Of a stretch of 64,000 nt of DNA, positions 34,126-44,214 are shown piece after piece (within the stretch, counting starts at the first letter, position 1; every line of letters begins with the position of its first letter). The notes below the pieces were generated by a model that did not search any database, was not told where the DNA came from, and worked only from the letters and a program-made list of their open reading frames with translations. Origin of the DNA: Cinnamomum chago (lineage: Eukaryota; Streptophyta; Magnoliopsida; Laurales; Lauraceae); assembly GCA_038049695.1 (NCBI GenBank), contig CP142461.1, positions 38,737,501 to 38,801,500 of the forward strand, in the 5' to 3' direction. Both the position numbers and the translations under genes were made by a program.

Positions 34126-34522
34126 CCATCTCGTGTCCTTTCCAAGGATGCGATTTGCAACATTTGTGCCTAGCGGTGCTAGTACGCCCTTTCGGGTCTA
34201 CTGTATTCGCAACCGACACATTTGTATCTCAACCTTATATCATTTTACCTTGAGTGAGCTTTGCTTCTCGGTAATTTGAATTAAGGTTCACAATTGCTTC
34301 TAGCAGTAACTGGGACGCTCATTCTGAGCTGACCCTACCTGCGTTCAGAACAATTGTGCCCTCTATGGCTTTTCTGCCTTCCTCATATTGCTTGGGCTGG
34401 GCCATGTCCCCTTGGGCGACTTGAAAAGGCGAAACCATAGTATTTTCCATTTATGATCACCATATTCTTGTGATTACTAATGGATATGGTCTTGTTACAA
34501 GAAGTTTTCCAAAAACTAACAA

Positions 34523-35031
34523 TGGCAGCTTCATTAACCATCACCTTTGATGAGAACAAGTACCAGCTCATGCTCCAAGACAAACAAACCAAGCGCACTT
34601 ACAAGCGCCCTGCCAGCTGCCGAAGCGTCATTTCCCTCGGCAACTCAGAAGACACCGGGTCAAACTCTACTCCCCGGACCATTGTCTTCGGGTCATTGGG
34701 ACCATTCCCACTACCCGCAGAAGAAACCGCACCTGCCAAGAAGCAGAGAATCGCCCCTCAACGTATCACTACAGTGATACCAAGGGCGATCATCAAGAAA
34801 CCTGAGGGCCGTAGTGCTCCTGCAAAGCCTCAACCAGCAAGAAACCAGGTTTGCTCAAAGACTTGGTCCCCAAGGCCTTCACCCAAACAGCGAAGGTCAC
34901 AAACATCAGCAAAGCCAGCATACCTGGCCCCTCTCAAGGAGAACCGGTTCTACCCTCTTGCTTACATGAAAGAGAAGAAGCCTACCCTCCGCCAAACAAA
35001 ACCAACTCAGCACGAGCCGGCTTGCTCATAG
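34523..35031 (+). CDS. gag: G2 gag N-terminal segment
   Basis: Starts MAASLTITFDENKYQ and is proline, lysine and arginine rich. The frame is open from 34480, but the start at 34523 is preferred because the sequence after it is the usual beginning of this kind of protein. It ends at TAG (35029-35031). The same frame is open again at once and runs into the gag core, through 35032-35289. No known domain is visible in this segment. Confidence 0.6.
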
Positions 35032-35289
35032 AAGCCCAAAATCAAATCGTGCATCGTAAGGCCTCCGCAAGAACCTGTCAAGGCCTTCACACCTGCGAGT
35101 CGACCCTTCCTCTCAACGGGAGCCGAACTCGCAAAATTCAAAGCTTCGCTGCGACAGGCAAAGGACCGCGTCCAGATCCTGTCCCTGCCCGTCTTCAAAG
35201 AAGACAAGCTTGGCTGCTGCGCACCAGGGACTACGTCCTTCATTGCCAGAGCACAGCCAGAGCTAACCGAAGCTCAAATCGCTCGTCGT

Positions 35290-37629
35290 ATGCGTCGTCG
35301 CACGGCATATCGACAAAAGAGACTAGAGAAGCAAAGAACCCAGGATTCTGCACTTCAGGTCTCCCAAAAATGGGTCGAAAAAGAAAGACCCGACCAACTT
35401 GTTGCTGTTCATATGGTTGGAAAAACCAGAAAACGCCAGAAGTCAGCAACTAAAATCCATGTCAGACGACCGGTGACTCGCAGCGTCTCCCGGACACGAA
35501 GACATAAAGAAAACACTCCCGTTTCTTCAAGCCAAGGACATCGGAGTGACCACTCTTCGAGCTCTTCATCTAAAAGAATGAGCTCCAGCTCAGTCACCAA
35601 GACTGTATCCTCTTTCGACTCTCGAAGAATGAACGTGTTGGTCACAAATGCTGAGCAACCTCCGCCGCATGATGACGTAACCGCACGCATCCAGCAGCTG
35701 GAGCAAGGGCAGCAGAGGATAGAGACTCTAATAGAGAACCTAATTCTCAATCTTCAGCGTCCACAAAACAATGAAGCTCCTCCGAGCCATCAAGGCGACG
35801 AGGAAAATGCGGAAAACAGTGAGTCACGCGCCCTTACCAAAAAGGACGTTGAAGATATCCTCGCCAAAGCAAAAGAAGAGGATACACTAAAGGAGCATGG
35901 GATCAAGCCACCATATCCCTTGTGGATGGACTCGGTCCCGTTCCCTACAAAATTCAAGCAACCTACTCTCCAAACATATACGGGGAAAGGTTCAGCCAGA
36001 CAACACGTCATCCATTTCAAGATCCTGACGGGAGCTTTTGCGGATCAAGATGCCCTCAAAATCCGCCTCTTTGCAAGTACCCTAAAAGGTACGGCCTTTG
36101 ATTGGTACTCCACTCTGCCGGAGGACTCCATTCAAAATTGGGCCATGATGGAGACACGCTTCCTAACCCACTTCAAAGGTGAGGATCATCCTGTTACTAT
36201 GGCTCAGCTCTGCAGCCTAAAACAGGGAGAGAATGAGTCAACATATGACTTTATTCACAAGCGGAAGGCAATGGCATACAAATGCTCCGATGTACTGCCA
36301 CAAGCATCACTGGTCGACATCTGCCGAAACAACATGAGAGCAAGAATCCGCTCCATGATCATCGGCAACAAATCAAAGAACCTGGGAGAACTCCTGGAAG
36401 CATCTATGGAAGCTGAAACGGTGATCAAAGACCTCAACAGTCAGAAATCATTAAAGAAAGAGCCGACTACCATTGCAACCTCAAAATCAAAGAAAAAGGA
36501 GGTTCTCAATGTGCAAACCAAGTCAGCTCCTCAGCAGCCAAAGAAAGATGAAAACAAAGCTACAGGTAAAAAGCCTGAACTCTCTGATGCCTTCAGAGAA
36601 CGGGTAGAAAAGAAATACCCGTTTGATGAAGATATTGAAGAAATCTTTGGGGCACTCCTAGCAAGCGGCAAACTTACATTGCCTGACCCCAAAAGACCAG
36701 GAGATGTTGGCAAAACCAACGATCCTCGGTACTGCCCATACCATCAGATGGTCTCGCATCCTCTCAATCAATGTTTTGTTGTGAGAGAGAAGATAAATGA
36801 GATGTGGAAAAACGGAGTCATTACCTTCGACAAGAACTATGGGTCTGCCTTCGTCAACATGGTGTCGTGTGGACAAAAACAAAAATCACCAAAAGAGAAG
36901 ATCACTACTTCCTTCAAGGTGATAAAGATGACCCAAACGTCCCAAGAGTTGGTTCCATATCCAACATCAGACGGACAGCCCATATGGGTACACCCCGATC
37001 TCCTAGAAGATGAAAATTGGGAGGTCGTCAAAACAAAGCCAACCGCTCAACAGCGAAGGCAAGCCAGGAGACAACTCCGCAAGCTCAAACAGCAGGAGAA
37101 AGCTCCGAAAAAGCAAGAAGTCGCTGAAAAGGCAGAAACCTCCTCTACCGCTTCACTGGGGGCAACAGAAGAGTCCTCTCCTAAGGCTTCAAAGGCGGCA
37201 AGAAAATTCACTCTTGGTGATTTCATGCCACCACATCTCAAAGATGAAACTACGCAGGGGGCATCATACTCTTGCAACTCAGTGGTCGGATTCTCCATGG
37301 ATGGATATGAGTCCAGTGACACCGCCAGTGACATCGATGAGTGGGAAGAATCCCTCGAAACAGGAGAATATCTCTCCGACGAGGAATGGATCCCTGAATC
37401 TCATCTTATGCCAGTAATCTGGTATAACCCATTACAGCCGCAAGGATCCTGGTCTGATGATGAAGAAGACCAAGAGGCTGTCCAAGAAAATACTCCAGTG
37501 GAACCCAACCATGTTGAACCACAAGGAGCAGACGAAGAAGAAGATTTGGCTCCCGTGCCTGATCTCGATGAATACGCAAGGATCTTGCAGCACCTTGCTA
37601 TAGAGCAAGAACAAGGTCGCATCAATTAG
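35290..37629 (+). CDS. gag: G2 gag core (capsid and nucleocapsid-like)
   Basis: The structural protein of the gypsy particle, 779 codons from the first ATG after the stop at 35031; the frame is open from 35032. The retrotransposon gag domain covers roughly residues 225-340 (FKILTGAFADQDALKIRLF, FDWYSTLPEDSIQNW, ETRFLTHF, YDFIHKRKAMAYKC). A zinc-knuckle-like motif, CPYHQMVSHPLNQC (C482, H485, H490, C495), has the CX2HX4HX4C spacing seen in Tat gags. The C-terminal third is acidic and low in complexity. It ends in TAG at 37627, after which the frame stays open. In the particle it would package the element RNA. Confidence 0.88.
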   Translation: MRRRTAYRQKRLEKQRTQDSALQVSQKWVEKERPDQLVAVHMVGKTRKRQKSATKIHVRRPVTRSVSRTRRHKENTPVSSSQGHRSDHSSSSSSKRMSSSSVTKTVSSFDSRRMNVLVTNAEQPPPHDDVTARIQQLEQGQQRIETLIENLILNLQRPQNNEAPPSHQGDEENAENSESRALTKKDVEDILAKAKEEDTLKEHGIKPPYPLWMDSVPFPTKFKQPTLQTYTGKGSARQHVIHFKILTGAFADQDALKIRLFASTLKGTAFDWYSTLPEDSIQNWAMMETRFLTHFKGEDHPVTMAQLCSLKQGENESTYDFIHKRKAMAYKCSDVLPQASLVDICRNNMRARIRSMIIGNKSKNLGELLEASMEAETVIKDLNSQKSLKKEPTTIATSKSKKKEVLNVQTKSAPQQPKKDENKATGKKPELSDAFRERVEKKYPFDEDIEEIFGALLASGKLTLPDPKRPGDVGKTNDPRYCPYHQMVSHPLNQCFVVREKINEMWKNGVITFDKNYGSAFVNMVSCGQKQKSPKEKITTSFKVIKMTQTSQELVPYPTSDGQPIWVHPDLLEDENWEVVKTKPTAQQRRQARRQLRKLKQQEKAPKKQEVAEKAETSSTASLGATEESSPKASKAARKFTLGDFMPPHLKDETTQGASYSCNSVVGFSMDGYESSDTASDIDEWEESLETGEYLSDEEWIPESHLMPVIWYNPLQPQGSWSDDEEDQEAVQENTPVEPNHVEPQGADEEEDLAPVPDLDEYARILQHLAIEQEQGRIN

Positions 37630-38280
37630 CTTCGTCACAACCCAGCACCGGAAGTTCCTGAAAATCTACAGGAATCTCCTCCGGTAACCCTGGAAAACGA
37701 AGAAAGTTGTTGGATCGACGATCCTCTTACATCTGAGGACGAATCTGATTCCCAACAGTTCATCTTGGAGGCATCTTCCGTCAAAGTTACTTGCAATGCA
37801 ATAACTCAGGATGATAATTCCTCACTTTCTCAGGCTTCGTCTCCTGGAACAGTGACATCGGAACTCAAACCTCTTCCGACCGATCACCTTGAAGAAATTC
37901 CAGCCGGTGAAATCTTCTTCAGAGAAAATCCGGTTAATTGGTCCCAAATGCCCGATCTCACCGGTGATGTCTGGACCGACAAAATCTTCGATAAAGAAGG
38001 AAAGTTGCTGGATGCTGTTCAGGACTTGTTCCCGGAAAATGCTCCATGCAACACAATTACTGAAGATGGCAATGCTGACACAGAGACATCTTCAGCAAAT
38101 GAGAAGGAACAGCCCCTCGATCTCGAGGGTGATCTTCTAAACAAAGACCCTTCTCCAGAAGCTCTTGAAGTCGGTAGAGGTACCCGTTCCGGCCGGGATT
38201 ACCACAAAAACTGCAACCAGCCTTCTACTTCTTATGTAAATCCTTCGGGAAAAGAAGTTGTAAACGCCCCTAGTGGCTAG
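37630..38280 (+). CDS. G2 linker between gag and protease
   Basis: Open in the gag frame for 216 codons between two TAG codons (37627 and 38278). First ATG at 37765. Acidic and serine-rich, with a short RGTRSGRDYHK stretch that occurs just before protease in Tat polyproteins. No folded domain is seen. Confidence 0.6.
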   Translation, partial: LRHNPAPEVPENLQESPPVTLENEESCWIDDPLTSEDESDSQQFILEASSVKVTCNAITQDDNSSLSQASSPGTVTSELKPLPTDHLEEIPAGEIFFRENPVNWSQMPDLTGDVWTDKIFDKEGKLLDAVQDLFPENAPCNTITEDGNADTETSSANEKEQPLDLEGDLLNKDPSPEALEVGRGTRSGRDYHKNCNQPSTSYVNPSGKEVVNAPSG

Positions 38281-38943
38281 AATAATGAAAGTGCAGGCCC
38301 CAAGGAGGCTTTCAAGTACGACTTGATTCAGCACTTCAAACACATACCTGCACGTCTGCACATCCTAGACTTATTACGAATGTCACCACAGACTCGTGAT
38401 AGTCTCATTTCAGAACTACAAATGCTGGATGCGGATGTCGACAAACATGCCCCACAAGTCCTACAAATTGAAATGGACTATAGGGTCGAAAAATCAAAAA
38501 CTCCCTCAAAAGGAGAAAAGAAGAAAACTGAGGGATCCTGCATCGAATGCCTCTCGGTTCAAAAAGCAGCAAGTGCAACCATCGCCTTCACCAAGGAAGA
38601 CCTCCTGCTAGGCGAGACAAAGCACAACCGACCCCTGTACTTCACCGGGTACATCAAAGAGGTGCCAGTACGCAAAATCCAGATCGATCCAGGTTCTGCA
38701 CTCAACCTCATCTCCACTTCGGCACTCGAAAAACTGGGCATTCCGCCTAGCAAGCTGAGCCACACGTCTGTGTCCATCTTTGGATATGATGGCAGCGCTC
38801 AAAGGCCGATCGGCAAAATCAGGTTCAAGTTGCAAATCGGTGATCTTATCTCCGAGGTCAATGTCTATGCGATAAAGACCCCTTTATGCTACAACATCCT
38901 TCTCGGACGCCCCTGGATACACGAGAATGGTGTTGTCCCTTAG
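38281..38943 (+). CDS. pro: G2 aspartic protease domain
   Basis: The retropepsin that would cut the polyprotein. The segment begins after TAG 38278; the conserved block LHILDLLRMSPQTRD is near its start. The active-site motif is IQIDPGSALNLIST, with the catalytic aspartate at codon 38686-38688 (residue 122 counted from 38323). Conserved downstream blocks are SVSIFGYDG and YNILLGRPWIHENGVVP. It ends at TAG (38941), exactly where the decayed relative G1 reads on through serine into TLHQCIKF. The catalytic residues look intact, so only the stops impair it. Confidence 0.85.
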   Translation, partial: NNESAGPKEAFKYDLIQHFKHIPARLHILDLLRMSPQTRDSLISELQMLDADVDKHAPQVLQIEMDYRVEKSKTPSKGEKKKTEGSCIECLSVQKAASATIAFTKEDLLLGETKHNRPLYFTGYIKEVPVRKIQIDPGSALNLISTSALEKLGIPPSKLSHTSVSIFGYDGSAQRPIGKIRFKLQIGDLISEVNVYAIKTPLCYNILLGRPWIHENGVVP

Positions 38944-39984
38944 ACTTTACATCAGTGCATCAAGTTCGTTGGCAATGACGGCTTGATACATCGAGTGTTT
39001 GCAGACAAAAAGCCCTTCAAAGGCAAAGAAGTCTATTTCGCAGATGCTCAGATGTACAAAGATGAAAAAGAAGAAAGGGAGGAAGAAACAGCATCCTTTG
39101 CCGAAAATCTCCAGAAAAACAAAGGCAAGGCTCCTCAGCAATCACCGGAAGAAAATAAACCCTCTATCAAAACCGAAGAGAATAATCAATCTCCCTTCAT
39201 GGTCTCCCTCAAGTCTTCAAAGGCTCTGGTGGTCACCACCAAAGCAAAGAAGACAAAACAAAAGGCTGGGGGCAAGTTTGCTATCTCCTTCGTGTCTATC
39301 TTGCAAGACACGGATTCGGACTCAGAGCCAGAAGACGATACATCGTCAAGCCAAGCTAATGATCAACAAGTTCAGCCCGCTCTCACTCCGATGGAGACAA
39401 CCGTTGACATAGAAGATCCAGCATCTGCTTCCTTCGTTGTTCCAGCAACATCAGCAGAAGAAAAGCCAATCTTCTTCCATAAATCAGAAGTTTCTTCATC
39501 AAATTCTTCGCTTGAACCTTTCCAAAATGAAGGTATGCCTCAACTATCCCTGTATAGTCCAATGGCGCAAGCTATCATGAAGAAAATGGGCTACGATGCT
39601 CAGAACCCAATCGGTTTGGGAGATGGTCGTGGTATTATCACGCCATTGGAACCAACCCTGACCAAAAGTCAACTGGAAGGTTGGAAACCCCACCGCCACA
39701 TAGAAAAGTCTTCACATGGGCTGGGGTATGATCCTGACGCTCCCTTGAGACAGTTGACACAAAGGCTGCAAAGTCATCTTGCCGACCAAGCCTCAACATC
39801 TCATATTAATGAAGACATCGATCTCCCTGGATATCTCTTTGAAGAGTTGGTCGTCAAGGATCCAGGAAGTTCATCCAATTGGTACGATTTCTTTGATGAT
39901 GAAGAGGAATTGATGATACAGACACACGGTTCTCTGACCCAGAAGAACCACTATCTCCAAAGGAAGTGCCCTACTTCAATTTAG
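38944..39984 (+). CDS. G2 protease-RT linker with G-patch domain
   Basis: Open for 346 codons after TAG 38941, first ATG 38983. Starts TLHQCIKFVGNDGLIHRV, then an acidic linker. A G-patch lies at roughly 39570-39740 (AIMKKMGYDAQNPIGLGDG, later SSHGLGYDPD). G-patch domains bind RNA and occur at this place in many Tat elements. The end, from about 39918, is in the wrong frame because of a one-base shift; the true sequence continues in the pol frame. Confidence 0.8.
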   Translation, partial: TLHQCIKFVGNDGLIHRVFADKKPFKGKEVYFADAQMYKDEKEEREEETASFAENLQKNKGKAPQQSPEENKPSIKTEENNQSPFMVSLKSSKALVVTTKAKKTKQKAGGKFAISFVSILQDTDSDSEPEDDTSSSQANDQQVQPALTPMETTVDIEDPASASFVVPATSAEEKPIFFHKSEVSSSNSSLEPFQNEGMPQLSLYSPMAQAIMKKMGYDAQNPIGLGDGRGIITPLEPTLTKSQLEGWKPHRHIEKSSHGLGYDPDAPLRQLTQRLQSHLADQASTSHINEDIDLPGYLFEELVVKDPGSSSNWYDFFDDEEELMIQTHGSLTQKNHYLQRKCPTSI

Positions 39985-42900
39985 TTTCAACAGGTGATTG
40001 GGATCATCTCATAGCAAATCTTGAGAAAAGTACCAATCAAGAAGACCCATGGACAAAAGCAGAGCCGTGGTCTGTAGATACCTTTGGAACTCCAGAAGGC
40101 TTTGTTGGGTTGGAAGCCTCCGAAAATATTGTGGAGGAACCACCTTCAAATCTTCCAACAGAAGATTCTGTTCAAAAGATAGACTTGGGAAAACCTGATA
40201 ACTCACGTCCTGTATTCATAAGCAAGAATATAAAGGATGATGAGTTACCCGAGTATATCGCCTTTCTTCATGAGTTCGTTGATTGTTTTGCATGGTCTTA
40301 CGCTGAGATGCCTGGCTTAGACCCCAAAATAGCAATCCATAAACTCAATCTTCAAAAAGATATCAAGCCTGTCAAACAAGGCCAAAGAAGGTTCCGTCCT
40401 GACGTGATGGACAAAATTGAACAAGAAGTTCAAAAACTCAAAAGCGTTGGCTTCATCCGTGAGGAACAGCATCCTGAATGGTTGGCCAACATCGTCCCCG
40501 TGACAAAGAAAAATGGGCAAATCAGGGTCTGCATTGATTACAGAGACCTGAACAATGCATGCCCAAAAGATGAATTCCCGCTCCCTATACCGGAGGTGAT
40601 GATCGACAATACCTGTGGGTTCGAGCGAATGACATTCATGGATGGCTTCTCTGGCTACAATCAGATAAAGATGCATCCTGAAGATGGAAAACACACAGCA
40701 TTTCGGACCCCGTTTGGCGTGTATTGCTACACTGTCATGCCATTCGGTCTGAAGAATGCCGGCGCTACATATCAGAGGGCTATGATGAAGATATTCCAAG
40801 ATATGCAGCACAAGACAGTCGAATGTTATGTCGATGATCTCGCCGTCAAAAGCAAAAGAAAAGAAGACCATCTCAAAGATCTTCGAGAAGTCTTCCTCCG
40901 ACTTCGCAAACACAAACTGCGAATGAATCCCCTCAAATGCTTCTTCGGTGTTTCATCAGGTAAGTTTCTCGGATTCATAGTACGGAAAGCTGGCATAGAG
41001 CTTGACCCCACCAAAGTCAAGGCTATCCTAGAAATGCCATCTCCAAGAACCCTAAGACAATTAAAAGGGCTCCAAGGAAGATTGGCATACATTCGGCGGT
41101 TCATCTCCAACCTATCAGGAAAGTGCCGTCCATTCTCTCGGTTAATGAAGAAAGGTGTCGATTTTGTCTGGGATGCTGAATGTGAAGCCGCGTTCCAGGA
41201 CATCAAGTCATACCTGACAAAACCTCCAGTGTTGGCTGCCCCCACAACTGGAAAACCATTCCTCTTGTACACAAGAGCCCTTGACTGTTCTTTAGGCGCT
41301 CTACTCGCACAAAAGAATGACCAGGGAAAAGAAGCTGCTCTATATTACCTTAGCCGCATGTTGGTAGGTACAGAGCATCGCTACTCTCCAGTCGAAAAAG
41401 AATGCTTGGCAGTGATGTTCGCCGTACAAAAACTGCGTCACTATCTGCTATCCAACACAGTGTACCTGATTTCGAGGATCAACCTCCTAAAGGTCCTTGT
41501 CACAAAAGCAGGTTCTCTCAATGCCCGACTGGCAAAATGGTCCATCCTCCTGTCACAATTTGACATTAGGTATGTACCACAAAAAGCAATCAAAGGCCAA
41601 GCTCTAGCAGACTTCCTCGCGGAGCATCCATTGCCTAAAGATTCTCCACTCAGGGATGACCTCCCAGAAGAATCAGTCTACAGTGTGGAGACTTCCTTAT
41701 CAAACGCTTCCTGGCACATGTACTTCGATGGCGCAACCAGGACAAATGAAAAGGGAAATCAAATATCGGGAATTGGCATTCTCTTTGTTAATCCCGACAA
41801 ATACATGATTCCACACGCATTCTCGCTACTGGAACCATGTTCAAACAATGCAGCTGAGTACCAAGCCCTAATCATAGGATTGGAACTCGCCCTTGAATCC
41901 GGCATCACTACGCTGGAAGCTTTTGGAGACTCTCAACTGATCGTCAACCAGATGAATCAGAAATTTGAAGTCAGGAAGCCCGATCTGTTGCCTTACTACA
42001 ACAAAGCACAATCGCTTCGACAAAAGTTCGACATCTGTCATATCACCCACATCCTCAGAGGTGGAAACATTCGTGCAGATGCCCTGGCTGGACTTGCTGC
42101 GTCTATGGCAATCCAAGAAGGGGAAAACATGCAAATTACAGTGTGTCAAAAAAGGATTCTCCCTCCTCTCAACACACATCAAGCAGTTGATGAATGCCAC
42201 CAAGTGGTTGGAAGTCGGATCTCCGTCCTTAAACCTCTGATCAGCGACTGGAGGGATCCGTTCATTGATTACATAATGTTGTATAGAAAATCCTACAATG
42301 GAGTACTTCTACGCTGCTTGTCACAACAAGAGGCTGAGGGAACACTCAAAGAAGTACATGCTGGTCTTTGTGGAGCCCATCAGGTTGGGCCTAAGCTCTA
42401 CGATCAGATAAAAAGGTTAGGTTATTATTGGCCTACCATGGTGGCTGATGCAATGCAATTTGCTAAGCGCTGCCAACAATGCCAAGTTCATGGAGATTAT
42501 GTCCACATACCTCCGGAATGGCTACATCCTACAGCAATCTCATGGCCTTTTGAAGCCTGGGGTATGGACATCATAGGTCTTATCTCCCCTCCATCGAGCA
42601 AAGGTCATCGCTTCATCTTCGCCGCTACGGATTATTTCTCCAAGTGGTCAGAAGCATTCGCGCTTAGTGAAATGAAGACGTCATCAGTCCTTCACTTCTT
42701 GCGCACCAACATCATTTGTCGCTTCGGCATACCTAAAAGATTCGTCCATGATAACGGACCACAGTTCCGCGATCACCGATTCTACAGGTTCTGCGACAAA
42801 TACAAAATCCAAAGTTGTCCTTCAACTCCGTACAATCCGGCAGCGAATGGACTAGCAGAGGCCTTCAACAAGACGCTCTACAAAATCCTCAAGAAAATGG

Positions 42901-43418
42901 TCTCTAGTCACAAAAGAGAATGGGGCGACAAACTGCCTGAAGCTTTGTGGGCCTATCGAACCACCGTTCGAGGACCAACCCATAGCACACCATTCTCCTT
43001 GGTCTATGGATGCGAAGCTGTTGTCCCTTTGGAGGTTCAAATTCCTTCCTTAAGGGTATCTCTACAAAATGACATGACGCAAGAAAGCAATGTCAAATTG
43101 AGACTCCAAGAGCTGGATAACCTCGATGAGAGACGGCTCGAAGCTCTACAAAGCATTGAACTCTACCAAGCACGCATGGCAGGATCTTTTGACAAGAAGG
43201 TCAGGCAACGCGCCTACAAAAAGGGAGACTTGGTTCTTACAGTAAAAAGACCAATGGTTTTTGCCAACAAATCCAAAGGCAAATTTGAACCAAAATGGGA
43301 GGGACCTTTCGTCATCGACAAAGTCTTCTCCAACGGCGCATACGCTCTTCTAAACATGGAGGGTGACAGATGTATGCTGCCCATCAATGGGAAGTTCTTG
43401 AAGCGGTACTACCCTTGA
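39966..43418 (+). CDS. pol: G2 reverse transcriptase, two RNase H domains and integrase
   Basis: Copies the element RNA into DNA and inserts it. 1150 codons, intact. Domains in order: reverse transcriptase (about residues 130-320) with RVCIDYRDLN, FMDGFSGYNQI and the catalytic YVDD at 288-291; the usual gypsy RNase H (about 410-500; LDCSLGALLAQ, YSPVEKECLAV); a second, archaeal-type RNase H (about 585-715; MYFDGATR with D588, AEYQAL, GDSQL, RADALA), the hallmark of the Tat lineage; integrase zinc finger (HAGLCGAHQ from 798, CQQCQ); and integrase core with D868, D929 and E965, giving the D(35)E spacing. No chromodomain is seen. The ATG at 39966 is only the first in the frame; the frame is open upstream and joins the polyprotein by a one-base shift. 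Confidence 0.95.
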   Translation: MPYFNLVSTGDWDHLIANLEKSTNQEDPWTKAEPWSVDTFGTPEGFVGLEASENIVEEPPSNLPTEDSVQKIDLGKPDNSRPVFISKNIKDDELPEYIAFLHEFVDCFAWSYAEMPGLDPKIAIHKLNLQKDIKPVKQGQRRFRPDVMDKIEQEVQKLKSVGFIREEQHPEWLANIVPVTKKNGQIRVCIDYRDLNNACPKDEFPLPIPEVMIDNTCGFERMTFMDGFSGYNQIKMHPEDGKHTAFRTPFGVYCYTVMPFGLKNAGATYQRAMMKIFQDMQHKTVECYVDDLAVKSKRKEDHLKDLREVFLRLRKHKLRMNPLKCFFGVSSGKFLGFIVRKAGIELDPTKVKAILEMPSPRTLRQLKGLQGRLAYIRRFISNLSGKCRPFSRLMKKGVDFVWDAECEAAFQDIKSYLTKPPVLAAPTTGKPFLLYTRALDCSLGALLAQKNDQGKEAALYYLSRMLVGTEHRYSPVEKECLAVMFAVQKLRHYLLSNTVYLISRINLLKVLVTKAGSLNARLAKWSILLSQFDIRYVPQKAIKGQALADFLAEHPLPKDSPLRDDLPEESVYSVETSLSNASWHMYFDGATRTNEKGNQISGIGILFVNPDKYMIPHAFSLLEPCSNNAAEYQALIIGLELALESGITTLEAFGDSQLIVNQMNQKFEVRKPDLLPYYNKAQSLRQKFDICHITHILRGGNIRADALAGLAASMAIQEGENMQITVCQKRILPPLNTHQAVDECHQVVGSRISVLKPLISDWRDPFIDYIMLYRKSYNGVLLRCLSQQEAEGTLKEVHAGLCGAHQVGPKLYDQIKRLGYYWPTMVADAMQFAKRCQQCQVHGDYVHIPPEWLHPTAISWPFEAWGMDIIGLISPPSSKGHRFIFAATDYFSKWSEAFALSEMKTSSVLHFLRTNIICRFGIPKRFVHDNGPQFRDHRFYRFCDKYKIQSCPSTPYNPAANGLAEAFNKTLYKILKKMVSSHKREWGDKLPEALWAYRTTVRGPTHSTPFSLVYGCEAVVPLEVQIPSLRVSLQNDMTQESNVKLRLQELDNLDERRLEALQSIELYQARMAGSFDKKVRQRAYKKGDLVLTVKRPMVFANKSKGKFEPKWEGPFVIDKVFSNGAYALLNMEGDRCMLPINGKFLKRYYP

Positions 43419-43797
43419 AGGCTTCTTCCATCGGGTCAGAGCGACGCCTGCACGGCCAAAGCCTATTCCTAGGTATCTGCTCGTCAAACCCACTCCTTTT
43501 GGAATTTTCATCCTCTTGTTGAAATTTCTAAAAAAAAACCCCTCAAAACAATGTTTCTTTCATCGTTTCATTGTTCAAAAAAAAAAAGCAAATCCAAAAA
43601 TCCAAGTTTAGGAGCTTCTTCCCAAACTTGACCAAAATTTTTTATCCTTGAAACCAAAATTCATGGTTTGAAACAAAATCAGGACCTAGGGATTTCAGCC
43701 CTAGTCCACCTCGACTTTTACCACCAAAATGGTTTTGAGTCAAAATTTACGACCCTCGTGTCTTTAAACAAAAAAATGGTTTTTCAAAAACCGCAAG
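43419..43797 (+). other. G2 3' non-coding region, first part
   Basis: No gene and no clear repeat, apart from short A runs. Confidence 0.6.
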
Positions 43798-44200
43798 GAA
43801 GCGACGTTCAGTCGATACTTGCAAAACCCAAAACCGGAAGGATGCGAACCCCATTCGATACTTCCAAAACCCCAAAATTTCAAAAATCGTGGAGACGCAA
43901 CGTTCCAGTTGATATCCACAACCCAAATTTTAAAACAAACAAAAAAAAAAAAACAAAACAAAGGTTCGAGAAAACCTCAAACTTCAAAAATCATGGGAAA
44001 GCGACATTCCATCGATACCCACAAAACAAAATTTTTGAAGACAAAAGCAGGGAAGCGACGCTTAGTCGATACTTGCACCCAAATCCGCGAGGAGGCGACA
44101 TTCCATCGATACTCGCAACCGAATGAGCAAGGAAGCGACATTCCATCGATACTTGCAATACCATTCAGCAGGGAGGCGACTTTTAGTCGATACTTGCATT
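43798..44200 (+). repeat. G2 3' minisatellite 1 (GCGAC...TCGATACTTGCA)
   Basis: About seven units of some 27 bp, such as GGAAGCGACATTCCATCGAT followed by ACTTGCA, at uneven spacing (43798, 43885, 43994, 44051, 44090, 44129, 44170). The joining sequence is A-rich. Confidence 0.88.
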
Positions 44201-44214
44201 TTTGAAAACCAAAA

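Larger units (their letters stand above)
34523..39984 (+). pseudogene. gag-pro: G2 gag-protease-G-patch reading frame, broken by four TAG codons
   Basis: One reading frame runs from the start codon at 34523 (MAASLTITFDENKYQLML) to 39984, with in-frame TAG at 35029, 37627, 38278 and 38941. Protein similarity continues on both sides of each stop, so these are breaks in one former polyprotein. At 38941 the related copy G1 has a serine codon where G2 has TAG. Near 39915 the frame must move by one base to join the reverse-transcriptase frame: upstream of 39966 the pol frame already reads SDPEEPLSPKEVPYFNL, which looks like true protein. Tat elements usually encode gag and pol in one frame, so the shift is more likely a mutation than programmed frameshifting. 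Confidence 0.85.

Noticed and set aside
34480..34522. Start of G2 gag at the ATG at 34480
   Set aside because: The in-frame ATG at 34523 begins the part that resembles the usual N-terminus; the 14 extra codons have no support.
35029..38943. Programmed readthrough of the four TAG codons in G2
   Set aside because: None has the CARYYA context after TAG; G1 has serine at one of them; four such sites in one frame are implausible as regulation.
39915..39990. Programmed -1 frameshift between G-patch and reverse transcriptase in G2
   Set aside because: No slippery heptamer is evident near the shift, and sensible pol-frame protein already begins upstream of the overlap. A one-base mutation is the simpler reading.
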